Below are positions 28,413-36,197 of a stretch of DNA of 49,116 nucleotides, piece after piece; within the stretch, counting starts at the first letter, position 1; each line of letters starts with the position of its first letter. Origin of the DNA: Caenibacillus caldisaponilyticus (GTDB lineage: Bacteria > Bacillota > Bacilli > Bacillales > Sporolactobacillaceae). The translations under genes were made by a program, and so were the position numbers. Under the pieces are notes generated by a model. That model had not been told where the DNA came from, searched no databases, and saw only the letters and a list, made by a program, of their open reading frames with translations. The DNA lies in assembly GCF_002003465.1 (NCBI RefSeq), contig NZ_BDDQ01000008.1, positions 1-49,116 of the forward strand, written 5' to 3'.

Positions 28413-29894
28413 ATGGCAGGGAAAATTACGATTGTCGGCCTAGGTGCCGGAGATCTCGATCAACTGAGCCTCGGCGTGTACAAACGTTTGAAAGAGGCCC
28501 CCTTTCTCTTCTTGCGAACGAAAGAGCATCCGGTCGTTCGCGATTTGGAAAGAGAAGGGATCGCCTTTGAAACGTTCGATCCCATTTATAAAGAGTCCGA
28601 GCGGTTCGAAGACGTTTATGAAACGATCGCCGGGCGCCTGTTACGCCAGGCGGCGCAAAGCGACATTGTTTATGCCGTTCCCGGCCACCCGATGGTCGCC
28701 GAGAAAACGGTGCAATTGCTGCTGGAGAGGGCCGGGGAAAAAGGCATCGAGGTAAAGATCGAGGGCGGACAAAGTTTCCTCGATCCGTTGTTTGCAGCAT
28801 TAAAAATCGATCCGATCGAAGGCTTTGCGTTTTTTGATGCGCTCGATTTGGATCCCGATCACCTACCTTTGGACCGCCATCTCATTATATGCCAAGTTTA
28901 CGACGCCTTTGTGGCTTCCGAGGTGAAACTCACGCTTTTGGAGCATTTGCCCCCGGAATACGAAATCGTCATCGCAAAGGCGGTCGGCAGCGTTGATGAA
29001 ACCATTACGCGCCTGCCTTTGTACGAGCTTGATCGCGCCGTGCATGTCGACAATTTAACGAGCGTTTACGTTCCGCCGGTAAAAGATGAGGCGTTGCTCA
29101 ATCATACGTTTCCGCGGCTGCGCAAAGTGATCCAGAAGTTGCGGAGCCCCGAAGGCTGTCCGTGGGACCGTGAGCAGACGCATCGCTCGCTGCGCAAATA
29201 TTTGCTTGAAGAGGCTTTTGAAGTGATCGAAGCGATCGACGATGAAGACGATGACCACTTGATCGAAGAGCTCGGCGACGTTCTCTTGCAGGTCATGCTC
29301 CATGCCCAGATCGGGGAAGATGAAGGGTATTTCAATATTTATGACGTGATCCGCTCGCTCACCGACAAGATGATTCGTCGCCATCCCCACGTCTTCGGCG
29401 AAGCGGTGGCTGCGGATGCGGAAGACGTCAAACGCCGCTGGTCGGCGATCAAAGAGCGGGAAAAAGGCGCGCGCCCGGACAGCCTGATGGATGAAGTCAA
29501 CCGCACGCTGCCGCCGCTGATGAAGGCTTTGGAAATACAAAAAAAGGCGGCGAAAGTCGGCTTTGACTGGGACCAAGCGGAGCCGGTGTGGGAAAAAATC
29601 GTCGAGGAGCTTGAAGAATGGCGGAAGGAAGCCGATAATGGGAATCGTGAGGGCATGGAAGAAGAATGCGGCGACGTGTTATTCTCGGTTGTCAATTTGG
29701 CGAGAAAGTTGGGCATCGATCCGACCTTGGCGTTGGACGGCACCAACCGCAAGTTTTCCCGTCGATTTAAGGCGATGGAGCAAATGGCCAAAAGCGATGG
29801 ACGGGATTTGACGGCGATGCGCCCGGAGGAAATGGAGCGCTTGTGGGCCCGCGCGAAGGAAATTATTGCGAAAAAAAAGGATTTTGACGTTTAA
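28413..29894 (+). CDS. yabN: YabN: tetrapyrrole-methylase-like plus MazG pyrophosphohydrolase fusion
   Basis: A 493-residue fusion. The N-terminal ~220 residues have the tetrapyrrole methylase fold (VGLGAGDLDQLSLG, AVPGHPMVAEKT). The rest is MazG: LRSPEGCPWDREQTHRSL, then EEAFEVIEAIDDED, and a second acidic helix pair EEECGDVLFSVVNLAR that supplies metal-binding glutamates and aspartates. MazG hydrolyses (deoxy)nucleoside triphosphates. The substrate of the methylase half is unknown. The GGGGTGACGGC site precedes ATG 28413. Confidence 0.92.
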   Translation: MAGKITIVGLGAGDLDQLSLGVYKRLKEAPFLFLRTKEHPVVRDLEREGIAFETFDPIYKESERFEDVYETIAGRLLRQAAQSDIVYAVPGHPMVAEKTVQLLLERAGEKGIEVKIEGGQSFLDPLFAALKIDPIEGFAFFDALDLDPDHLPLDRHLIICQVYDAFVASEVKLTLLEHLPPEYEIVIAKAVGSVDETITRLPLYELDRAVHVDNLTSVYVPPVKDEALLNHTFPRLRKVIQKLRSPEGCPWDREQTHRSLRKYLLEEAFEVIEAIDDEDDDHLIEELGDVLLQVMLHAQIGEDEGYFNIYDVIRSLTDKMIRRHPHVFGEAVAADAEDVKRRWSAIKEREKGARPDSLMDEVNRTLPPLMKALEIQKKAAKVGFDWDQAEPVWEKIVEELEEWRKEADNGNREGMEEECGDVLFSVVNLARKLGIDPTLALDGTNRKFSRRFKAMEQMAKSDGRDLTAMRPEEMERLWARAKEIIAKKKDFDV

Positions 29895-29908
29895 TAGAGA
29901 ATAAGTTT

Positions 29909-29917
29909 TGGTAAAAT
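29909..29917 (+). promoter_or_regulatory. Candidate promoter of the HU gene
   Basis: TGG-TAAAAT is an extended -10 about 55 bases before the HU start. TTTAAT (29890-29895) at 16 bp is a weak -35; TTGACG (29884-29889) is too distant at 22 bp. Confidence 0.4.
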
Positions 29918-29972
29918 AGCATAAAAACAAGACTTTCAATGAAGTTCCCAATCTGAAAAGGAGGAGTTCCTT

Positions 29973-30245
29973 GTGAACAAAAATCAAGTCGTTGATAATA
30001 TCGCGCAGAAAACGGGGTTGACGAAAAAAGACGTCGAAACCGTCGTGAACTCGTTGATCGAGGAAATCACGGAAGCTTTGAAGAAAAACGAAAAGGTTCA
30101 ATTTGTCGGCTTCGGCACTTTTGAAACGAGAGAGCGCGCGAGCCGCACCGGCCGCAACCCGCAGACCGGGGAAACGATCAACATCCCGGCCTCTACCGTT
30201 CCGGCTTTTCGCGCGGGCAACAAGTTGAAAGAAGCCGTAAAATAA
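29973..30245 (+). CDS. hup: HU family DNA-binding protein
   Basis: A 90-residue nucleoid protein with the complete HU fold: two N-terminal helices ([20 protein letters not shown]) and the arm with the intercalating proline in [16 protein letters not shown]. It bends DNA and is usually abundant and essential in Bacillus. The GTG start at 29973 follows AAAGGAGGAG. In B. subtilis the HU gene hbs lies elsewhere, so this location is a difference in order; mazG-HU-rqcP is an order I recall from Paenibacillus and clostridia. Confidence 0.95.
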   Translation: MNKNQVVDNIAQKTGLTKKDVETVVNSLIEEITEALKKNEKVQFVGFGTFETRERASRTGRNPQTGETINIPASTVPAFRAGNKLKEAVK

Positions 30246-30247
30246 AA

Positions 30248-30508
30248 ATGCGGCTTGATAAGTTTCTGAAGGTTTCTCGCCTCATCAAGCGGCGGACGGT
30301 AGCGAAAGAGCTGGCGGATCAAGGGCGCATCGCTGTGAACGGGCGGCCGGCCAAGGCTTCGACGGAAGTCCGGCCGAATGATATCCTTGAGATACGATTC
30401 GGTCATAAGGTGATGACGGTAAAGGTCAAGGGCTTGCAAGAATCCGTAAAAAAGGATGAAGCGAGCGACCTTTATGAAATCGTGAGCGAAGAACCTTCAG
30501 CACTTTGA
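30248..30508 (+). CDS. rqcP: Ribosome-associated quality control protein RqcP (YabO)
   Basis: An 86-residue S4-domain protein: [20 protein letters not shown] opens the RNA-binding domain, and [13 protein letters not shown] is its hairpin. RqcP works with RqcH on the 50S subunit to add alanine tails to stalled nascent chains. It starts 2 bases after the HU stop, so translation is probably coupled; the ribosome site would lie in the end of the HU gene (GAAGCCG is poor). Confidence 0.92.
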   Translation: MRLDKFLKVSRLIKRRTVAKELADQGRIAVNGRPAKASTEVRPNDILEIRFGHKVMTVKVKGLQESVKKDEASDLYEIVSEEPSAL

Positions 30509-30510
30509 GA

Positions 30511-30536
30511 GGAGACGGCGCTGCCGTCTCCTTTTT
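30511..30536 (+). terminator. Terminator of the yabN-hup-rqcP unit
   Basis: A perfect 9-bp stem GGAGACGGC (30511-30519) with GCCGTCTCC (30523-30531) and a 3-base loop, then TTTTT. It separates rqcP from the sporulation genes yabP and yabQ. Confidence 0.92.
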
Positions 30537-30639
30537 AGTTGTGGCGATCCATACGACGAAGTGGTTGGCATCCGGTCTTTTATCAAGTTCTAAAAGGTTC
30601 TTCCCTCTCATAAGAATAGGACAAGAAAGGGGGAAGACC

Positions 30640-30951
30640 ATGGACCAATTTTATTCTTCCAATTCTTCTTACAATAAAGAACGGCAAGCGCCGGATCACG
30701 ATATCATCATGAAGGGCCGCAAAAAGATCGAAATCACCGGGGTCAAGCATGTGGAGAGCTTTGACCATGAGGAATTTTTATTGGAAACGGTGATGGGCTT
30801 CTTGGCGATCAAAGGCAGTCAATTGAAAATGCAAACGTTAAACGTCGAACAAGGCGTCGTCGTCATTGAGGGAAAAATTTTTGACATCAGTTATCTTGAT
30901 GATCATGACGGCGCGCAATCCAAAGGTTTTTTAAGCAAGTTGTTTAAATGA
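30640..30951 (+). CDS. yabP: Sporulation protein YabP
   Basis: A 103-residue YabP/YqfC-family protein. IIMKGRKKIEITGVKHVESFD and MGFLAIKGSQLKMQTL are the conserved core. YabP is required for sporulation in B. subtilis and is made in the mother cell; its molecular role is unknown. ATG 30640 follows AAAGGGGGAAG. No convincing SigE promoter was found; CATAAGAA at 30609-30616 is the best -10-like word but lacks a -35. Confidence 0.92.
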   Translation: MDQFYSSNSSYNKERQAPDHDIIMKGRKKIEITGVKHVESFDHEEFLLETVMGFLAIKGSQLKMQTLNVEQGVVVIEGKIFDISYLDDHDGAQSKGFLSKLFK

Positions 30952-31517
30952 CGCTGACCGAACAATTTGCGACCATGATCGCCATGACAGCTGTTGGAGG
31001 CTGGATCGGCTGTGCTCTGACCATATATCAGCGGTTCTTTCATCCGAAGAAAAGACGTCAAGTCTTTTTGCTTCTGACGGATACGCTTTTTTGGGCGGTT
31101 CAAGGCCTCGTCGTATTTCTCGTCTTGTTGTACGTCAATCAGGGCGAGGTGCGATTTTATATATTTTTGGCGTTGGCCTTGGGGTTTTCCGCCTATAAAG
31201 CGCTTTTTGAAACCATCTTTAAAAAGGGATTGGAAGGCGTCATTCGCAGCGTCCTCTTCGTCATGCGCTTGATTCGCCAAGCGATCGCCTTCAGTTTCAT
31301 ATATCCCGCTTTGGTCCTATTGAAGCTGCTTTATCGTTTAGGTAAGATGATAGGTAGATTCCTTTTGGCGCTTTTGCTCGTTTTGCTGAAGCTGATTTAC
31401 GTCCCATTGAGGTGGGGGTTCAAGCGGCTGCTTCCGACCGAATGGATATTGAAAATCAAAGCGTTCGGAAGGGCCTTCAAGGCTTTCTTTGCGAGAGGTT
31501 GGATCAAGCGAAAGTAG
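30948..31517 (+). CDS. yabQ: Spore cortex protein YabQ
   Basis: A 189-residue membrane protein. Hydrophobic segments near residues 3-23, 40-60 and 63-77 are followed by a further hydrophobic and basic stretch. YabQ lies in the outer forespore membrane region and is needed for cortex formation in B. subtilis. The ATG overlaps the yabP stop as ATGA, so the two are translationally coupled. Confidence 0.88.
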   Translation: MTLTEQFATMIAMTAVGGWIGCALTIYQRFFHPKKRRQVFLLLTDTLFWAVQGLVVFLVLLYVNQGEVRFYIFLALALGFSAYKALFETIFKKGLEGVIRSVLFVMRLIRQAIAFSFIYPALVLLKLLYRLGKMIGRFLLALLLVLLKLIYVPLRWGFKRLLPTEWILKIKAFGRAFKAFFARGWIKRK

Positions 31518-31525
31518 GTGTAAGT

Positions 31526-31903
31526 TTGAGAACCGCGAAGGATCGGGTCACGCAGCTTCACTCGGATTACGTCGCTTCACGGGAAGTCTATGAAAAATGG
31601 CGGCGTAAGCGGCGCAAAGGGTTGATTCGTCGCCTGGTCGCCTTTTTCGTTCTTTTCGGATTGGTGACCGCCGCCATGGTCAATGTGCTTCAATCCCAAT
31701 ACGCCCGATTGCATGAGATGAACGACCAAAAAGCCGAGGTTGAAAAACGCCTGTCCGATGTCAAAGATGAACAAAAGGCGTTGCGGCGCGAGATCCAGCT
31801 GCTCCATAATGACGATTATCTCGGCAAACTGATACGGCGCGATTATTATATGTCCAAAAACGGCGAAATCATATTCGCTTCCCCCGGGTCTGACCAACAT
31901 TGA
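31526..31903 (+). CDS. divIC: Cell division protein DivIC
   Basis: A 125-residue septum protein, the same length as B. subtilis DivIC. A basic cytoplasmic N-terminus (KWRRKRRKG) is followed by one membrane span (about 34-54) and an extracellular coiled coil (about 55-95). DivIC forms a complex with FtsL and DivIB. TTG 31526 is preferred: AGGTG lies 5 bases upstream, and no ATG precedes the conserved part. The stop codon overlaps the -35 of the yabR promoter. Confidence 0.88.
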   Translation: MRTAKDRVTQLHSDYVASREVYEKWRRKRRKGLIRRLVAFFVLFGLVTAAMVNVLQSQYARLHEMNDQKAEVEKRLSDVKDEQKALRREIQLLHNDDYLGKLIRRDYYMSKNGEIIFASPGSDQH

Positions 31904-31929
31904 CATGCTCCTCTTCGCTTCTGTATAAT
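31900..31929 (+). promoter_or_regulatory. SigA promoter of yabR
   Basis: TTGACA (31900-31905) and TATAAT (31924-31929) are both perfect hexamers, 18 bp apart. The -35 includes the divIC stop codon. Confidence 0.88.
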
Positions 31930-31971
31930 ATAATAAATTAAATACAAATTTTTAGGAGGAGCAGTTTTTTT

Positions 31972-32361
31972 ATGTCAATTGAAGCGGGCAGCAAGCTGCA
32001 AGGCAAGGTGACAGGGATCACCCATTTCGGCGCGTTTGTCGAGCTGCCGGGAGGCCGCACCGGTCTCGTCCACATCAGCGAAGTGGCGGATCATTATGTA
32101 AAGGATATCCACGACGTCCTTTCCGTCGGGGACGAGGTGACCGTTAAAGTCCTCCAAGTCGAAGAAGACGGCAAAATCGGGCTGTCGATTCGCAAAGCCG
32201 TCGATCATCCGAAGACGTCGGGGCGCTCCCGCCGTCCAAAAAAGGATCCGTCGTTTGAGGAGAAGATCCTTCGTTTTTTGCGAGACAGCGAGGATCGCTT
32301 GACCGCGCTCAAACGCCAAACGGAATCCAAAAGGGGTGGCCGGGGTGCACGAAGGGGATGA
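31972..32361 (+). CDS. yabR: S1 RNA-binding domain protein YabR
   Basis: A 129-residue protein with one S1 domain (about residues 6-75: LQGKVTGITHFGAFVELPGG, LVHISEVADHYV) and a basic, arginine- and lysine-rich tail. It resembles the general stress protein 13/YugI group. The role is likely RNA or ribosome binding, but is not established. TAGGAGGAG precedes the ATG. Confidence 0.92.
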   Translation: MSIEAGSKLQGKVTGITHFGAFVELPGGRTGLVHISEVADHYVKDIHDVLSVGDEVTVKVLQVEEDGKIGLSIRKAVDHPKTSGRSRRPKKDPSFEEKILRFLRDSEDRLTALKRQTESKRGGRGARRG

Positions 32362-32397
32362 CGCTTGCTGCCTTTAGCAAATAAATGAGCACGACCG

Positions 32398-32434
32398 AAA
32401 GCGCTCGCGAACGGAAAACCGCGGGCGCTTTTTT
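32398..32434 (+). terminator. Terminator of yabR
   Basis: AAAGCGCTCGCG (32398-32409) pairs with CGCGGGCGCTTT (32420-32431), one wobble pair, followed by a run of T. Confidence 0.9.
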
Positions 32435-32820
32435 CTTATGCCTCCCCATTTCCGGCCGGGTGGAACGGCGGATGCGGCCAAACCGTAGATGGCCGCATGG
32501 AGCGTCCTGTTGAGGATCCCTTCAGCGGCCGGGAATCGCCCGCCGGTTGCCCCTTCCTTCATCATGTCGATTTTTCCAACCATTTCCTTCCAATAGCCGG
32601 CCGATCATTCGCCAAAAATCTTGAAACGGAAAAAAAAGAAAGCTTGATGTCAGAAGCCATAGTCTTTTTCTCCTATTTCTCCACCGCCTATCGAGAAAAT
32701 TCCCGGTTATTCCATTCCATTTTGTTCCATTTTAAACAGGCGCCGAAATCGTTTTTCGGTTTGCGCGCGCGGAAAACCCCCGCCTTCCGGTCGTCCGCAT
32801 ATCTTGTATGGCGTCCATGA
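32435..32820. other. Long spacer before spoIIE
   Basis: About 390 bases without a well-supported gene. In B. subtilis tRNA genes lie here; I see no cloverleaf or T-loop sequence. Open frames of up to about 107 codons on the + strand and 69 codons on the - strand have poor starts and low-complexity content. One small reverse-strand frame with a good ribosome site is listed separately. Confidence 0.5.
32562..32660 (-). CDS. Possible 32-residue peptide, unrecognised
   Basis: On the reverse strand ATG 32660 is preceded by AGGAG with 9-base spacing and opens a 32-codon frame ending in TGA. The peptide is basic, with hydrophobic patches near the start (LSFFS). It resembles nothing I know. The good ribosome site is the only support; no clear promoter was found upstream, so it may be chance. 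Confidence 0.2.
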   Translation of the reverse strand: MASDIKLSFFSVSRFLANDRPAIGRKWLEKST

Positions 32821-32824
32821 ATGC

Positions 32825-32831
32825 CGTCGAA
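32825..32831 (+). promoter_or_regulatory. Possible Spo0A box upstream of spoIIE
   Basis: CGTCGAA differs from TGTCGAA at one base. It lies 26 bases before the -35. A second word, TGACAAA (32858-32864), one base off TGNCGAA, overlaps the -35 itself, the placement expected for Spo0A-activated promoters. Confidence 0.4.
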
Positions 32832-32856
32832 GGAAATGTTTCGGTTGCCCGTCCAT

Positions 32857-32889
32857 TTGACAAAAAATGAAGGTATCCTGTGTTTAAAT
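32857..32889 (+). promoter_or_regulatory. spoIIE promoter with 21-bp spacing
   Basis: TTGACA (32857-32862) and TTAAAT (32884-32889) are 21 bp apart. An over-long 21-bp spacing is the known feature of the Spo0A-P-dependent SigA promoter of spoIIE in B. subtilis. Confidence 0.6.
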
Positions 32890-32925
32890 AAACCATACAC
32901 TATTACTTTATAGGTGGTGTCGTCT

Positions 32926-35406
32926 ATGAATGATGCGGGACGAGGAATCGAGTCGTCTTTGGCCCGTCCTTTGGTTGAACGGAACGGCAGGGAAGGCCGG
33001 AGCTCGGAGCGGTGGAGCAAAGTGAAGAGGGCGGCCGTGATTCGGGTGGGGCTGAGCGTGCTCATCGGATTTTTGCTGGGGAGGGCCGTCATTTTATCGG
33101 ATTTGTCACCTTTTGCCATTCCATTTTTTGCAACGGCCGGCTTTTTCAAACAGAAGATTAAAACGGCGGCCGCGGTGAGCCTTCTCGCCGGGGCGCTGAC
33201 GATTTCCCCTCGGCACGCGCTTTACGTGCTCATCGGTCTATTGATGTTTAACGCCGTCCGGGCTTTTGTCGTCAAGCTCATAAAAGTCGGAGAAATGCAA
33301 GCGTTGCCCTACATGGTGCTGCTGAGTGGCGGCCTCGCCCGCCTGGGTTACGCCCTTGCCGCCACCGGCACTCTCCATTGGACCGATTGGTTTTATGCCG
33401 CGGTGGAATGCGGCCTTTCATTTCTGCTGACACTCATCTTTCTGCAAAGCCTCCCGCTTGTCCATTCCAACATCCGCAAGCGGACGCTGAAAAATGAAGA
33501 AATCGTCTGCTTGATCATCCTGCTCGCTTCGGTTTTGACCGGCACGCACGCGTGGACGGTTGCAGGGCTTTCCATCGAACACGTCTTATCCCGCTATTTC
33601 GTCCTTATTTTTTCCTTGGTCGCCGGCGCCGCGATCGGTTCGACCGTCGGCGTCGTCATCGGTTTGATTTTGGGTCTTTCGAACATCGGCACCCTCTATG
33701 AAATGAGTTTGCTCGCGTTTTCCGGTTTGTTGGGCGGCTTGTTAAAAGAAGGGCGGAAAATCGGCGTCGCGCTCGGGTTGATGGTCGGAACGATGCTGAT
33801 CGGATTATATGGGGAAGGCTACGATCATTTGGTTTATACGGCGCTGGAGTCGGTCGCCGCGATTGCCCTCTTTTTTATGACGCCCAAATCATTGGTCGCG
33901 GAAATGGCCCGCTATATTCCGGGCACCCAGGAATACCATAACCGGGAACAACAATATGTGAAAAAGCTGCGCGAGGTCACAGCGAGCCGCGTCGAACAGT
34001 TTTCCCGCTTATTCAGGGCGCTGTCCGTCAGCTTTTCGCGCGCGCCCGCCGAAGCGGGCGGCGGATCGGACCGCGAGATCGACCTTTTTTTAAGCAAAGT
34101 GGTGGAAAAAACATGCCAACAGTGTTTCTTAAAAGAAACGTGTTGGAAGAAAAATTTTGATACGACGTATTCCCTCATGTCTGAAATCATGCAGGAAACG
34201 GTGTCAAGTCCGGAAATACGGACGGCGAAGCTGAAGCGCAATTGGCGTCACCATTGCGTCAAACCGGACAAGGTCGTCAACGCCATCTTCGAGCGCCACC
34301 AACAATTTCAAGATGAAATCATGCTCCGGAAACGGGTGGAAGACAGCCGTCGGCTTGTGGCTGATCAATTGATGGGCGTCTCTAAGATTATGGGCGATTT
34401 TGCCAAAGAAATACAAAAAGAGCGGGAGATGCATGAAAAGCAGGAAGAGCAAATTTTATACAAATTGCAGGAGATCGGGTTGGATGTCGAGGATGTGGAC
34501 ATCTATAATCTGGAAGAAGGCGACGTCGACATCGACATGACGATTCCGGCCGGTTACCATGCGGAATGCGAAAAGATCATCGCTCCCATATTGTCCGATA
34601 TTTTGGGCGAGTCGATCATCATCCGCGAACATGTTGAACCGCAGATCACGGGAGGATTCGGCCGGGTGACGTTCGGATCGGCGAAAGCGTATGTCGTGGA
34701 AACCGGAGCGAGCCACACCGCTCAAGGGGGCGGATGGATTTCGGGTGATAATTACACCGTGTTTGAGCTCGGCGGGGCGAAGGTGGCGATCGCGATCAGC
34801 GACGGGATGGGCGGCGGCGAACGCGCCTACAGGGAAAGCCGGGAAACGCTCAAGCTGTTGTCCAATGTGCTGAAATCCGGGATTGACGAAACGGTCGCCA
34901 TTAAATCCATCAATTCCGTCCTGGCGTTGCGTTCGACCGACGAAATGTTTTCGACGCTCGATTTGGCGATGATCGATTTGCAAAAAGCGAGTGCGAAGTT
35001 TTTAAAAATCGGTTCCAACCCGAGCTACATCAAACGGGGAGATCAGGTCATTAAGGTGGAAGCCGGCAATTTGCCGATGGGTATTATCGAAGAGGTCGAC
35101 ATCGATGTCGTCGATGTCCAATTGAAGGCGGGCGATCTCCTCGTGATGATGAGCGACGGTCTCTTTGACGCCCCGAAAAACGTGGAAAATCCCGACCTTT
35201 GGATGAAGCGGAAAATCTCCGAGATTGAAATCGACGATCCGCAAACGGTCGCCGATTTGCTGCTGGAAGAAGTCATACGGACCGCCGGGGGAGTCATAAA
35301 AGACGACATGACCGTCGTCGTATCAAAAATTGACCATCATACCCCTAAATGGGCGGCGATTCCGACTTACACCCGTCGCGAAGAAAGAATTCGGAAAGCT
35401 CAATAA
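32926..35406 (+). CDS. spoIIE: Stage II sporulation protein E (PP2C phosphatase)
   Basis: An 826-residue membrane phosphatase, one residue off the B. subtilis length. The N-terminal third is hydrophobic with about ten membrane spans; the middle region contains CQQCFLKETCWKK and drives polymerisation and FtsZ binding; the C-terminal PP2C domain has the metal-binding aspartates in ISDGMGGGE (near residue 624) and MSDGLFDAP. It dephosphorylates SpoIIAA-P to release SigF in the forespore. ATG 32926 has GGTGG 8 bases upstream; GTG 32914 lies in that site. Confidence 0.97.
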   Translation: MNDAGRGIESSLARPLVERNGREGRSSERWSKVKRAAVIRVGLSVLIGFLLGRAVILSDLSPFAIPFFATAGFFKQKIKTAAAVSLLAGALTISPRHALYVLIGLLMFNAVRAFVVKLIKVGEMQALPYMVLLSGGLARLGYALAATGTLHWTDWFYAAVECGLSFLLTLIFLQSLPLVHSNIRKRTLKNEEIVCLIILLASVLTGTHAWTVAGLSIEHVLSRYFVLIFSLVAGAAIGSTVGVVIGLILGLSNIGTLYEMSLLAFSGLLGGLLKEGRKIGVALGLMVGTMLIGLYGEGYDHLVYTALESVAAIALFFMTPKSLVAEMARYIPGTQEYHNREQQYVKKLREVTASRVEQFSRLFRALSVSFSRAPAEAGGGSDREIDLFLSKVVEKTCQQCFLKETCWKKNFDTTYSLMSEIMQETVSSPEIRTAKLKRNWRHHCVKPDKVVNAIFERHQQFQDEIMLRKRVEDSRRLVADQLMGVSKIMGDFAKEIQKEREMHEKQEEQILYKLQEIGLDVEDVDIYNLEEGDVDIDMTIPAGYHAECEKIIAPILSDILGESIIIREHVEPQITGGFGRVTFGSAKAYVVETGASHTAQGGGWISGDNYTVFELGGAKVAIAISDGMGGGERAYRESRETLKLLSNVLKSGIDETVAIKSINSVLALRSTDEMFSTLDLAMIDLQKASAKFLKIGSNPSYIKRGDQVIKVEAGNLPMGIIEEVDIDVVDVQLKAGDLLVMMSDGLFDAPKNVENPDLWMKRKISEIEIDDPQTVADLLLEEVIRTAGGVIKDDMTVVVSKIDHHTPKWAAIPTYTRREERIRKAQ

Positions 35407-35462
35407 ATATCGGGTATAAAACCTCCGCTTCTTGTCGATGATGGGGACAAGAGGTGACGAAG

Positions 35463-36197
35463 ATGAGCAAAGGTCATTTGAGACAAATCTTGTTGATTAC
35501 GGACGGTTGTTCCAATAAGGGCGAGGATCCGGTGGCGGTGGCGACGCTCGCCCGAGAACAGGGCATTGTGGTCAACGTCATCGGTGTCGTCGACGACGGC
35601 AAATCCGCTTTGGCCGGCATTCAAGAAGTTGAGGACATCGCGATGGCCGGCGGGGGCATCAGTCAAATCGTGAGGGCGAAACAGCTGAAACAAACGGTGC
35701 AGATGGTGACGCGGCAAGCGATGACGCAGACGATCAAAAGCGTCATCAATAAAGAATTGCAGCACATTCTCGGCGACGATGAAACGATCGAGGATTTGCC
35801 GCCCGAAAAACGCGGACAAGTCATGGAAGTCGTTGATGAGCTCGGAGAAACCGTTGATCTGGAAGTCTGCATTTTGGTCGATACGAGCGCGAGCATGGAG
35901 CGGAAACTTCCGACCGTTCAGGAAGCCTTGCTCGATTTGTCGATCAGTTTGAATTCGAGAATGGGCAGCAATCGGTTTTGCCTTTATACATTTCCCGGGA
36001 AAAGAAAAGCGGCGGATAAAATTTTGACGTGGACGCCCGACATGTCTTCCATTCACAGCGTATTTTCAAAACTTGCCTCCGGCGGCGTGACGCCGACGGG
36101 ACCCGCGCTACGGGAAGCGATCATGAGCTTTTCCAAACTCGCAAAAAGGAGCCGTATGGATCATGCCGACACATTTACCGAGGAATCGGGCGTTTGA
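35463..36197 (+). CDS. yabS: YabS: vWA-type protein with apparently permuted halves
   Basis: A 244-residue protein of the YabS family, close to the B. subtilis length. Residues 9-45 (ILLITDGCSN ... VVNVIGVVDDG) look like the second half of a von Willebrand A fold. Residues 134-220 look like the first half: the MIDAS motif DTSAS at 140-144 and the threonine loop GVTPTG at 208-213. The order is thus reversed relative to usual vWA domains. Function is unknown. ATG 35463 is preferred over GTG 35454 (AAGAGGTG 6 bases upstream). It overlaps yabT by 35 bases. Confidence 0.88.
   Translation: MSKGHLRQILLITDGCSNKGEDPVAVATLAREQGIVVNVIGVVDDGKSALAGIQEVEDIAMAGGGISQIVRAKQLKQTVQMVTRQAMTQTIKSVINKELQHILGDDETIEDLPPEKRGQVMEVVDELGETVDLEVCILVDTSASMERKLPTVQEALLDLSISLNSRMGSNRFCLYTFPGKRKAADKILTWTPDMSSIHSVFSKLASGGVTPTGPALREAIMSFSKLAKRSRMDHADTFTEESGV

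Noticed and set aside
32374-32583. Reverse-strand frame of 69 codons after yabR
   Set aside because: Its ribosome site is only 2 bases from the ATG, and its 3' end reads through the yabR terminator; no recognisable family.
32497-32820. Forward frame of 107 codons before spoIIE
   Set aside because: No ribosome site, low-complexity content and no resemblance to a known protein.
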